From positions 2,068,989-2,108,997 of the forward strand of contig BFEA01000119.1 in the NCBI GenBank assembly GCA_003427395.1: DNA of 40,009 nt, given 5' to 3'. The stretch's first letter is position 1; each line of letters opens with the position of its first letter. Under the pieces are notes generated by a model. It saw only the letters and a list, made by a program, of their open reading frames with translations, was not told where the DNA came from and did no database searches. Below, in pieces: positions 30,700 to 39,479 of the stretch. The DNA comes from Chara braunii (taxonomy: Eukaryota; Streptophyta; Charophyceae; Charales; Characeae). A program made the position numbers and the translations under genes.

Positions 30700-31985
30700 T
30701 ATAGTTAAAACTAACAGTACCATTAGATTCACAGTACTGAAAAACCCCTACTCACAGCTTTACTTCGCCCGATTCTTTATAATCGGGCGAGATATCGCGT
30801 TTTTCCTCGTGCCATATCCGCTTTTCTTCGACACCTTCGTGCAACTCTTTCCCTACTAACCTCTCGTTTTACTAATTTTTTCTCTAATCTGACTTCACAG
30901 TCGGGTTCGCCTTGGCCGAAAACTCGCGGAACGGATCTTGGCTCGCCCAATTCCACCAAGGATCGAGCGAGCTATGCGATTTCTAGCCTTCCGTATCCAC
31001 TCCTTCCCCATCTCTGTTTGTGAATGGATCTGGCGCAAAACCCGTCCGGGTGCATTCCCCTTTTCTGCGCCTGTACCTCGCTTCTCTTGCTCGCCCCTCC
31101 TCGCCTTCTTCACTTCCGCTATGGCTCACTCACCTTTCCTCCATGCACCCGGCGTGAAAACACGCCCTCATTCATCCCCTTCGTTAATTCCTCCTCCGAC
31201 CCTCCTCTGTTGTTGTCCGTCGCTCCCTACCCCGACTCACTGTCCTAGCGCCCGCCACTTCTCTCCCTTTTTGCTAGCGCCGCTCCAACGGCAGCGCGCC
31301 CCGCTACGACCGATCTCGGTCCAAGCTCCATCCATCCCGAGGGAAACCTCAGAGGGAGCCAACTACTGTATGACTCGGTCTTTCAGCCCTATGCCCGGAT
31401 GTCGACGACCAGCCTGCTTAGCTGACATTGTCCCCGCCACGCTCTCCTATGTGCTTCCCCTGGTCCGCCCCATTCAATCAGGCCTCGCCACCCCTTCAGC
31501 CTCTCAGCGGACAAGCCCTATCCCGGCTTCTCATAGCAAGCTGTGGGGCCGAGGGCGCGGGTCTGCTATGTGCCCAGGCGCAGGCCTAGGTGAAAAGGCC
31601 CGGCGTAGATCTTTTGTGGTAGTAGCAAATATTCAAATGAGAACTTTGAAGTCTGAAGTGGACGAGCGTCCCGCGGGCACACTCATACCCAACCTCTCCA
31701 CCACGGACGGCGGGGAACTGACGGTGCTCCTGCAGAAAGGCCCCGCCACTCAAATTCCTTCCTGCCCGCGGGCTAATCACTCGCCGGCTCGCATAAAAAA
31801 AAAAAAAAAAAAAAAAAAAAGGACAACAGTAAATAATAAAATATCTGAACTTTAAATTGTCAGAACACGGTGAGCGAGGAGGACGAAACTGCCAGTATCG
31901 TCCCAACGCCGCCCGGCAAAACAGAAGGGAATAGCTTCGCTGGGCCCTCAACCCCATGGTCCCGTCGCACTACTTTGATATTCTC
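30700..31985 (+). other. Module B, gene-free part with proline-rich chance frame and A run
   Basis: The longest open frame of the module (30,938-31,855, 305 codons) is Pro/Ser/Arg-rich, ends in a poly-Lys from the A run at 31,795-31,820, and has no motif. Module A shows no equivalent frame at the matching place. I treat it as chance. No other feature is visible. Confidence 0.6.
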
Positions 31986-32444
31986 GTGTCGTCGCCGCTC
32001 GGTCCTCGACCCCTCAATCTCTCTGATGAAAATCTGACGTTGTAACCAATCGGGCTAGGCCCCAAGGCAGGGTCTAGCTTTGACGGACACCTAAATAAAA
32101 CGATAGTGTGCGACGCGCAGCCCTACCGAATCGCTTTCAGAACCACCCTGTTGTCGATGTCGTCCTCCGCACGTATGCACGAGTCACCGGTAAGTGCACC
32201 AATCAAACGACAAAAATCTATTTAATCCTAGTTTAATCAAAATTAAAAATTTTGGCCGGCGCTCAACGTCGGTTTCCACAAATCATCAAAAACGAAAAAG
32301 ATCACACGCGCCTTAAGTCTGCGCGCCCACACACTTTCTACTCTAGTCAATCATCTATCCAACGTAAACCACAGACGCAGTCGCGCCTCGCGCAGAATGC
32401 TTAGACTTTAAACCAAAACTATTTTTTGTCGTTTGCAAAGACCC

Positions 32445-32480
32445 AGGGCGGATACCCTTGTAAGGGTATTCGCACCGATA
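32445..32480 (+). repeat. Terminal hairpin of module B (3' end)
   Basis: GCGGATACCCTT, then GT, then AAGGGTATTCGC: a 12-bp stem with one G-T pair. It is followed by ACCGATA and then the target copy. Because it is so close to the end it may mark the end for a recombinase or a replication stop. Helitron 3' ends also have such a hairpin, but they end in CTRR, which is not the case here. Confidence 0.8.
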
Positions 32481-32814
32481 GCCTACTCTCATCTGAGTAA
32501 TTCCGAATGTTTTTTTATTCCTCTTTTTCATAATTCTTTATCGGAAAATCATTTGCAAGTTGAAAGTTCGAAATTTTTCTCATTGGTAGTTCCGCACTCC
32601 ATGGGGAATTGGGAGACATACTGAACTTGCAAACGAGTATTTTTTTCCTTTTTCTCGAATTTTCTTTTGCAAGGTTCAGACTTTTCCTTTTTATTAGTGG
32701 CTCCTTATCTGGGCGATTTATCCCACCCACCCCTCCCCACCTATGTTGTTCCCCCTTTGGTCTTATCTTCTCTATCTGTCCCCGGGTACCCCTTGTGGCG
32801 GCATTGGTGAGTTG
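32481..32814 (+). other. 5' leader of gypsy element 3, second part
   Basis: Non-coding and T-rich, with TTCCTTTTTCTCGAATTTTC, CTTTTGCAAGG and a CCACCCACCCC run (about 32,725). The style is like 24,496-24,904, from which it is separated by module B. No start codon before 32,986 leads into Gag in a convincing context. Confidence 0.55.
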
Positions 32815-32940
32815 CCACATCAGCAGGCCATGTCAGCAGACCACGTCAGCAGGCCAAGTCAGTTGGACACGTCAGCCAATAGTTGCGCCACGTCAGCAGC
32901 TGAGCAGTGCCACATCAGCAGCAGGGCGTGCCAAATCAGC
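32815..32940 (+). repeat. Array of eight CCACGTCAGC-like motifs just before gag
   Basis: Starts at 32,815, 32,828, 32,841, 32,854, 32,867, 32,888, 32,910 and 32,931. The first five are spaced exactly 13 bp, the rest 21-22 bp. Variants are CCACATCAGC, CCATGTCAGC, CCACGTCAGC, CCAAGTCAGT, ACACGTCAGC and CCAAATCAGC. The complement of CCACGTCA, TGACGTGG, is a known type of plant bZIP-binding core, so a cis-regulatory role is possible. A plain minisatellite in the leader is the alternative. Confidence 0.75.
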
Positions 32941-32985
32941 AGTCCTCCGGCCTGGTCTATGCTCGCGCGCTTACAAATAGCCGAC

Positions 32986-34254
32986 ATGGATCAGAAATCC
33001 GGGGAAACGGCCCAGGCCTATCAGGCCCGGATGCTAGCTTTGATAACCGAAGCCAAGAAATTGGCGGATGTGGTAGCAGCCGCAGAGAAGAAGAAAGCAG
33101 AGGACGCCGAGAAGGCACGTCTGTTGGCAATTGAACAGCAGCGCCAACAAGACGAGGCAGCAGCAAAGGCTGCCGATGAAGAACGAATTCAACGACACGA
33201 GAAGATATTCATCGGAGAGCGAGCCTTGCTCACAATGGCAGTGGACTGGCGGGCCGAGGCCGAGAATGGTAAGATGCAAGAGAGTGAAAGCAGAATCGCT
33301 CTACTCCTCTCCCATTTCATGGATCTCTTGGCAACGTGCATTGCACAGCAGGAGGACATCCATAGCCTCGACGACGCGGGTCAGATGCACAACCAGGCGC
33401 TTGACCAAGTCAACGACCGCCTCCAGCAGCTGGAACAAACCGTCGCCGTCCCCGTTGCCAGCTCCTCCAACACCTCCGATCGCCTCAAGGCATTGGAGAT
33501 TGACGTCGGATCTCTCAAGGATGGCGTGCAGTTACAGCAAACCGCAACGCAAGAGTTCGAGCAGCGGATCTGTACTGCCGCCATTCAATCGAGATCGAAA
33601 CCGCGCGAGACAACTCCAAAGTTCGATGAGCAGGAGATCTTCTGCGACTCGACGAAGACGGACCCGATTCCATGGTTCCGCAAGTTCGAGCTGAAGTTGC
33701 AGCTACACCACGTCAGCCAGCACAAGCATCACGCGTACTTACACTCCCTGTCGGGGGGCGCGTGGCGAGCATGGTTGGACAATCTCTTGTCCAAGTACGG
33801 GGTGGTAGTTGTCGACTTGTACACCAAGATCAACTGGGATGATCTAAAGGCGGTGTGGCATAAGCGGTTCCAAGTAGAGCCGCTGGAGATCAAGGCAATG
33901 GACAAATTGACGACCTTCGAGCAAGGCACACTGTCGAGTGTTGAGTGGATTGCCGAGTACCAACGCTTGATATCCGTCCCAGACATTCAAATAGGCTTCA
34001 AGGCCGTGAAACACTACTTCGTCTCGAGGTTGTGTTCGGCGTTGGGCAACACCTTGACTCACGTCGAGGACACACTGACAGCAACGGCGGAGCTCTTCGA
34101 CAAGGCCGCGCAGATTATTGTCATGAACAAGGAGGCTAAGAACCTCAACCGTTTTTCTGCGGCAGGCCCGAGCAGAGATCAACATCGGTCGAAAGTGGCT
34201 GTGGTCGCGACGACAATCCCAACCGACCCTTCTAGTGAGGCCGTCTGCCAATGA
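32986..34254 (+). CDS. gag: Gag of gypsy element 3, intact 422-residue frame
   Basis: The start at ATG 32,986 (MDQKSGETAQAYQARM) is chosen because upstream codons of the same open frame only translate the CCACGTCAGC array. Residues 20-75 are a charged, Ala/Lys/Glu-rich coiled-coil-like stretch, then further heptad-like parts to about 160. About 205-400 is the capsid-like retrotransposon Gag domain (DPIPWFRKFELKLQLH, HAYLHSLSGGAWRAWLDNL, DDLKAVWHKRFQVEP, LTTFEQGTLSSVEWIAEYQ). It ends at TGA 34,252, before the zinc knuckle, which lies further on in another frame. This is the only long intact gene product in the window. It would form the particle shell, but pol is dead. Confidence 0.85.
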   Translation: MDQKSGETAQAYQARMLALITEAKKLADVVAAAEKKKAEDAEKARLLAIEQQRQQDEAAAKAADEERIQRHEKIFIGERALLTMAVDWRAEAENGKMQESESRIALLLSHFMDLLATCIAQQEDIHSLDDAGQMHNQALDQVNDRLQQLEQTVAVPVASSSNTSDRLKALEIDVGSLKDGVQLQQTATQEFEQRICTAAIQSRSKPRETTPKFDEQEIFCDSTKTDPIPWFRKFELKLQLHHVSQHKHHAYLHSLSGGAWRAWLDNLLSKYGVVVVDLYTKINWDDLKAVWHKRFQVEPLEIKAMDKLTTFEQGTLSSVEWIAEYQRLISVPDIQIGFKAVKHYFVSRLCSALGNTLTHVEDTLTATAELFDKAAQIIVMNKEAKNLNRFSAAGPSRDQHRSKVAVVATTIPTDPSSEAVCQ

Positions 34255-34560
34255 AGGGGACAGACTCACAGCCGCCCGGGATGGTGGCTGCCCCGGCATA
34301 GGCCGAGGATGAGGCAAGACGAAGACAAACACCGCATCTATCCCCGGGCCCGGCCCAGCAGCTCCAGCCCCATGGTCCCACTACGGTTTCTCCGAACAGG
34401 CGTACCAAGCGCGCACGAGATTCCGCTATTGTCTGTGGTGTAACAATGATCTCCACGACATAGTGGGCTGCCCTTAGAAATGCAAGGGCAAGTCGGGAAA
34501 CGAAGCACCGTCGGGAGTGAATCGACGACACTCTCGACACCTTCAGAACTGGTCGCTTCG
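34255..34560 (+). pseudogene. Zinc knuckle and linker behind Gag, element 3
   Basis: At 34,430-34,471 the DNA encodes C-x2-C-x4-H-x4-C (CLWCNNDLHDIVGC), a complete CCHC knuckle, with an in-frame stop close behind (TAG, 34,474). It is in a different frame from the Gag above, so a frameshift or programmed shift separates them. Because stops are also present, decay is more likely. Confidence 0.7.
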
Positions 34561-34599
34561 CGGGTGACCGCCCTTCGTTCCAAGGCACATGCGGAAGTC

Positions 34600-35430
34600 G
34601 ATAGTCCTCTTCTATATTCTTATGAGGATTATGCTGCCTGGCTCGTTCATACGCTGGGTACTCATGCTCAAGGACAAGACGTGTGTGCGGCATCTTCTCC
34701 GTCCGACAGCGGCGACTTATCATCTTCAAGTGGTTCTTCATGGGATTCAGCGCGCAAGTTCAACATAGAGGTATTGGACCCGCTCACGTCCAAGGATTCC
34801 GCATGGCTTCCTCTCTCGACCACGGGCCGCTTGACACGTATCTATCCTTCTATGCACCACCAACTTCGCTGATGAATGACGAAGCTGCGGTGGGGGACAT
34901 CCTTGCGTATGTTACCAAGGTGGCCCGCGACAAGCAGCGGTACGATGACAACAATGCATCCGCATCCAAGTTGGGCAAGCATCCTGCAGCGCTTTGCTGG
35001 ACAGTGGCGCATCTCGCAATTTCATGAGCCAAGCCTTTATGCAAATGGTTGGCCTTGGCGCACAAGTTCGGAGGAAGGTAAACCCGACAGCGATCAAGTT
35101 GGCGGACGGAAGGATGCAGCAACTTATCGACCACTACATCGAGCCCATACCGGTGTATTTCGCACCTCATGTATGCGAACCGGTGACATTCGACATTTTG
35201 GATACGGACTTCGACATTATTTTGGGAATGCCTTGGCTTGCAAGTGCGGATCACACGGTCAACTTCCACTGGCGGACTCTTACCGGCGTCGAAGTGTCGT
35301 GTACTATTCCTCTTCTGCACCCTTCGATTCAGTGCCAAGTGGTGACGGCCAAGTCATTCCGGGCTACTTGTGCTTACAAGCAGCCCGACGAAATCGGCCT
35401 ATGTTTCCTACAGACCGTCGCGGTACCCGA
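34600..35430 (+). pseudogene. Aspartic protease, gypsy element 3
   Basis: The core frame holds LDSGASRNFMSQAFMQM with the classic D-S-G-A active site at about 34,997-35,006, then IKLADGRMQQLI, PVTFDILDTDFDIILGMPWL (the second conserved retropepsin part, ending in the ILG-W motif) and VNFHWRTLTGVEVSC. Upstream parts lie in other frames. The active-site residues are intact, in contrast to the other two elements. Confidence 0.8.
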
Positions 35431-35820
35431 AACGCCCCGACGACCTTTCAAGCGGCATTGACCAACGAGTTTCGTGCGATGTTGGACTGCTTCGTGCTGG
35501 TATACTTAGACGACATTCTCGTCTATAGTCGGACATTGGAGGATCATCTTGAGCACCTTTGACGAATGTCGGAGACACTCCGTCACGCCAAGTAGAAAAC
35601 TAACCGCAACAAGTGCGAATTTGTCCAGCAAGAGCTGGAATACTTGGGCCATTTTGTCAACACCGGAGTCCATCAGTCCGTTGTCGGACAAGATTCAAGC
35701 CATCCAAGAGTGGCCGGAATCACGTAACATCACGGATGTTCGTTTGTTCCTTGGCCTTGTCGGCTACTACCAACGTTTTATCAATGGATACTCGAAGAGT
35801 GCGGCCCACTAGACCAAGCT
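35431..35820 (+). pseudogene. Reverse transcriptase of element 3, N-terminal half deleted
   Basis: The protease frame goes directly into APTTFQAALTNEF and then [20 protein letters not shown] (catalytic YLDD), [16 protein letters not shown] and, after a shift, [16 protein letters not shown]. The fingers and first palm motifs (LFVPKK, RGLN, DLKSGYHQI) that both other elements have are missing, so several hundred bases were deleted near 35,425. Two further stops lie at 35,560 and 35,594. No active enzyme is possible. Confidence 0.85.
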
Positions 35821-36330
35821 TCAATGCAAGGATCAACTGTTTGACTTCGGGGAGGATGCGCGGGAATCATTTTTGGCTCTCATAGCAGCACTATTATCTG
35901 CAGAGGTCTTGTGCATATACGACCTGCTATTGCCAACGCGCATCACTACGGATGCGTTCGGCTATGGCATCGGTGTCGTCCTCGAACAACACGATGGCAT
36001 GGACTGGCACCCGGTCGAGTACTTCAACAAGAAAGTGCCCGTCGTGCAGTCCATTCATGATGCACGCAAGGAGCTCCTCGCCTTCGTCCACACACTCAAG
36101 CGGTGACGACACTTCCTCCTTGGTCGAAGTCAATTCCGATGGGTAACGGACAGCAAGCCGTTGGTCTTCTACAAGACCCAAGACATCGTCAATAGCACCA
36201 TCGCCCATTGGATGGCTTTCATGGACCAATTGGACTTCTTTCCCGATCACATTTCAGGGAAGTCTAACCGTTTTGTGGATGCGCTTTCATGGCTTCCGGA
36301 TCATTGTACCGCAGTTTATTCGACCTTCGA
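35821..36330 (+). pseudogene. RNase H domain, gypsy element 3
   Basis: TTDAFGYGIGVVLEQHD (first Asp), PVEYFNKKVP, ARKELLAFVHTLKR (catalytic Glu) then a TGA where the frame goes on with RHFLLGR, RWVTDSKPLVF (Asp), FFPDHISGKSNRFVDALSWL (last Asp). One stop and one frame change, otherwise well preserved. Confidence 0.85.
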
Positions 36331-37560
36331 GATCGACAACGACCTGCGGGACAGATTCATCCGCGGCTACCAAGCCGATCCCGAGTTTCACAATAAGTAC
36401 GCGAATTGCTCCTCTCCTAATCGGGTGTCTTCTCACTACGAGATCCAAGAGGGGTACTTGTTTGTCCACACGTGGGGGAAGGACCTTCTTTGCGTACCAA
36501 GTGACTCTCACTTGCGTACACGGCTTCTTGGCGAGTTCCACGATGCTCCCGCCACTGGATATTTTGAACGATTGGCCGACTTTGTGATCATTTTTGGTGG
36601 CCCGGCCTTCACGGCGACGTCACATGCCATTGCGAGTCATGCGAGGTTTGCTGACGCTGCAAATCATGTAACCATCGTCCATACGGCGAGTTGCGACCAT
36701 TACCGGTCCCCTCGCACCGAAGGGAAGCGATTACCATGGACATCACCGGGCTGTTCCCCAAGCACAAGACCGGTGTGGATGGGATTCTCACGGTGGTCCG
36801 CCAACTCACCAAGTTCGCCATATTTTTGCCTTGCCGCTATCATGCCAAGGCACCGGAGTTGGCCGAGGTTCTTTACGCCGGTTGGATTTGAACCAAGGGT
36901 TACCCCAAGGAAATCGTCTGCGATCGCGACACTCGGTTCATGTCTGGTTTTTGGTTGGCGCTCATCAAACGATGGGGCTCATCTCTCAAGCCAAGTTCGG
37001 CTCGGCACGCCCAAACCGATGGCCAAACGGAGAGGACGCACCAGACCGCACAGGCTCTCCTTCGCATTCTCATCCATCCCGACCAAAAGGATTGGGTTGA
37101 GCGGCTGCCGGATGTCGAGTTGTCATACAAATCGTTTCGCCTTTCGAGTTCGAGCACGGCTCGCCGGTCACTTCTCCGGTGGACACAATCATTCCACGAG
37201 CGGCGGAGAGCGACGACCATCTTTTTTTCTTGCGTCGGATTCAAGAGCTCCTTGTCAAGGCACGCGACCAGATGGCTAAGACGCAGCAACGCATGAGCCA
37301 ACAGGCCAATCGCCAGCGTCTTCCTTGCCCATTCTGTGTCGGCGATCTCGTTTGGGTTTCCGCCGCGGAGTTCAGCCTCGAACAATATATCTCTCGAAGC
37401 TCCTCCCGAAATGGATGGGGCCCTGGCCGATCGTGACACCCGCTGGGGATGCACCCGAAGGACCTTCCTTCACCATTTAGGTGCCCGCCCACTTGCCCGT
37501 CCACCCGGTCTCTCATTGCTCGAAGTTGGCTCTTTACACGCCAGCGGAACATGACGATTT
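36331..37560 (+). pseudogene. Integrase of gypsy element 3, DDE core kept but frameshifted
   Basis: The linker (FIRGYQADPEFHNKYANCSS, LLCVPSDSHLRTRLLGEFHD) is in one frame; the zinc-binding part is damaged by a deletion behind HDAPATGYF, with CESCEVC left in another frame. The core has MDITG (Asp codon 36,739-36,741), CDRDTRF (Asp at 36,922) and DGQTERTHQ (Glu at 37,030), which is D-35-E. One TGA lies behind AGWI (36,889). Further shifts follow, then the C-terminal part RQRLPCPFCVGDLVWVSAAE. The first long frame over this region is a wrong-frame translation for much of its length. Confidence 0.85.
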
Positions 37561-37591
37561 TCCCGGGTGACGATCGCAAGACCCACCCTCT

Positions 37592-37860
37592 ATGGACGGT
37601 TTTCAAGAGGTCGGCGAGATCATCTCCCAGCGATACTACGGCAACAGGCCGACCGAGCACTCGGTACACTTTGCGTACTGCACGCACAAAGCTGACCGGT
37701 GGTTGACCCGTGCGGAACTCCAAGCAACTGCTCCAGATATTCTCGCAAACTATGAACGCAAGATGCAAGGCAAGCCGGTATCTTCGGCTCCACGTCACAC
37801 CCGCGTCCAGGTTCCACCTTCAGATCATCAGCTTCGCCCTCGACCCGNCTTGACTTCATA
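37592..37860 (+). pseudogene. Chromodomain-like C-terminus of integrase, gypsy element 3
   Basis: GEIISQRYYGNRPTEHSVHF, then the pattern KADRWLTRAELQATAPDIL and YERKM. This is the same kind of tail as in element 2 (DRWFTREAVTQYEKSL), typical of chromoviral integrases. The frame ends in TAA at 37,859, directly before the polypurine tract. It contains the N at 37,848. Confidence 0.7.
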
Positions 37861-38104
37861 AGGAGGGGGGGGTGTTACATGCTGCGCTTGCAACAGGCTG
37901 CACGGGCCATTTTCAGGCCCGTGTTGTTTTTAGCCTAAAAGCCTGAAAACAAGGGCCTATAGGTTTCGGCCTCGACCCGGCTTGACTTCATAAGGAGGGG
38001 GGGGTGTTACATGCTGCGCTTGCAACAGGCTGCACGGGCCATTTTCAGGCCCGTGTCGTTTTTAGCCTAAAAGCCTGAAAACAAGGGCCTACATGCCCTG
38101 TGTC
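37841..38104 (+). repeat. 132-bp tandem duplication over Pol end, polypurine tract and LTR start
   Basis: The motif CGACCCG starts at 37,841 and 37,973. Both copies have CTTGACTTCATAAGGAGG, the polypurine tract, TGTTACATGCTGCGCTTG and GGGCCATTTTCAGGCCCGTG. They differ at very few positions, and the first contains an N (37,848). The duplication gives two LTR starts (37,873 and 38,005). Near identity next to an N suggests an assembly join error rather than biology. Confidence 0.85.
37861..37872 (+). other. Polypurine tract of gypsy element 3
   Basis: AGGAGGGGGGGG stands directly before the LTR start TGTTACATG; a second copy is at 37,993-38,004 because of the 132-bp duplication. It is the primer site for plus-strand DNA synthesis. 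Confidence 0.85.
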
Positions 38105-39012
38105 ATTTCAGCCTAAAACAGGGCCCTTTAGGCCTTGAGTCTTTTCAGCCTGAAACGGAGGGCCATTTTCAGGCCCTCATAAGATCGACCTGCCCTGAAA
38201 ATTAGGCACCAGACCAGGAATTTGGCACAGGCCATTTTGGGCATGTTTTCAAGACAACCCTTGTTCGAGTTTCAACACCAGGGTGTGGTACGTTTTGGCA
38301 TTGGCAAGAGCAGCCTCCTGGACGGGCCAGCACTATATAAGACTGGCCCGTCCTGCAGGCTGCAGGTAGTTCATAGGGACTTCCCAGGCACTTCACGTGC
38401 AGTTCATGAGGCAAGAGGTAGTCTTCAGGATTCGGCAGCAGCACTCTGGAGGAGCGCTGCAGGAGTAGTAGTAGCGCTCGCAGTAGTCTTCAACACTGGG
38501 CACTAGTAGCGTTAGCAATAGTCTTCAGCGCTGGGCGCTATTAGGAGCTAGAGTAGTACTGGAGAGAGAGAGAGATTGTGCGGAGGCCAGGGAGACTTAC
38601 CTGCGGCGCCATAGTTCGACCTTCGTCTTCGAGGTACCTGCAGCACGACGCCATCTTCACATGTTAGTACCTGGCACATGAGAGAAGAGAGAGTGAGTAC
38701 TTCTTCTTCCTCCTCTCAGTCCACCATCTCCCTCTCAGCCTCTGGCTACCTGACTTCACTGCATCAGCAGACTACGAGAGAGCGGGCTTGGTGACATTTG
38801 GATCCAGACTCGACATTGGGCTTCATACATTTGACGAGGGATTATCAGGGACTTGTAACGAAGACTTGGTGTTGACGACATTCCCATCTTCCCCCTTCTT
38901 CTTTGTCTGATCCCCTCCTCTTCGTGTGTGTATGGTCTGGACCTGGAGCATTCTTCCTATGTGTAGCGCCAGGCCCCCTTCACACCGTGTGATGAGGATG
39001 ATGTATGTTTTG
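37873..39012 (+). mobile_element. 3' LTR of gypsy element 3, truncated
   Basis: The LTR starts TGTTACATG (37,873, or 38,005 for the second copy of the duplication). It matches the 5' LTR at 23,300-24,210 closely, including the TATA box (38,334-38,341), CAG/GTAG-rich part (38,455-38,545), GAGAGAGAGA runs and GTGATGAGGATG. The match ends at about 39,012; the last roughly 270 bases, including CATGTAACA, are not in the window. Some bases differ from the 5' LTR throughout, so the element is not young. Confidence 0.88.
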
Positions 39013-39470
39013 TGCAATCAGACTCGTTTTCAATCACACTTTTCATGCATGTAAACAGCAACGCAGCATACTGGCGACATGCGCCCACTCAAAACTCAGA
39101 GATATGGCTTTCAGATACGAGTTCACTCTCAATTGGCTATGGCGACTTCAGCGCCCAAACATCTCACTGTTCACATACACTGGATCACCCTGGATATCCC
39201 ACACGCATCACTCTAACACTCGAACACACACACACACTTACTACTATCTACAGCTATGGCAGTTGTCGCTGCATCTACCCTATCGCTATGCTAACTCCCT
39301 CTCTCTAGCCGACTGCGTCCTCCGGGCTCATCTGCAGACCTCCTTGCACAAGTCGCTGTGGCAGTGCTTCCGCATGGCTCACGCAGGAATCAATGAATGG
39401 TTGGGCGCTGCCTCTAGATTTATACTTCAGAAACTCGTTGGTTTGCCCTTTGCCATCGGCCCTTGGTGCT
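39013..39470. other. Unassigned DNA that interrupts the 3' LTR
   Basis: No similarity to the missing LTR end, and no motif in the short frames (39,005-39,529 is the longest, 174 codons, not recognised). A short CA run lies at 39,224-39,237. It may be the beginning of another inserted element whose far end lies outside the window, or an assembly join. Confidence 0.45.
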
Positions 39471-39479
39471 CACAGTCCC

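Larger units (their letters stand above)
24905..32480 (+). mobile_element. Module copy B: 7.6-kb non-coding element inserted in gypsy 3 leader
   Basis: It starts TGTCGAGCGC and ends CGCACCGATA, collinear with module A in reverse orientation (landmark pairs are given there). The flanks GCGT (24,901-24,904) and GCCT (32,481-32,484) are a 4-bp target copy with one mismatch. In order it carries the GC-rich head shared with fragment C (24,905-25,345), a MITE (25,608-25,972), an AT-rich part, the H2 array (27,107-27,660), the H1 array (27,935-28,650), a middle part (28,860-30,480), CT and A runs, and the terminal hairpin. No frame is conserved between A and B, so a protein product is unlikely. It is more plausibly an RNA- or structure-based, non-autonomous element moved by another element's enzymes. 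Confidence 0.87.

Noticed and set aside
30938-31855. 305-codon frame in module B as a gene
   Set aside because: Pro/Ser/Arg-rich, runs into a poly-Lys from an A run, has no motif, and is not conserved at the matching place in module A.
32450-32470. Telomere-like CCCTT/AAGGG
   Set aside because: A single inverted pair in the terminal hairpin; no tandem CCCTAAA or similar units.
12115-32480. One giant fold-back or Maverick-like transposon with 8-kb terminal inverted repeats
   Set aside because: The two arms lie in two different gypsy elements, each with its own near target copy, and the outer flanks (CGCGG and GCCTA) do not match. Two separate insertions explain all of it.
32433-32480. Shared peptide ADTLVRVFAP on minus strand near 12,130 and plus strand near 32,450
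   Set aside because: It is the chance translation of the terminal hairpin of the two modules and not a protein motif.
36161-37279. 372-codon frame taken as one integrase protein
   Set aside because: Only the first part is in the true frame. From about 36,570 the integrase motifs are read in other frames, so the second half is a wrong-frame translation.
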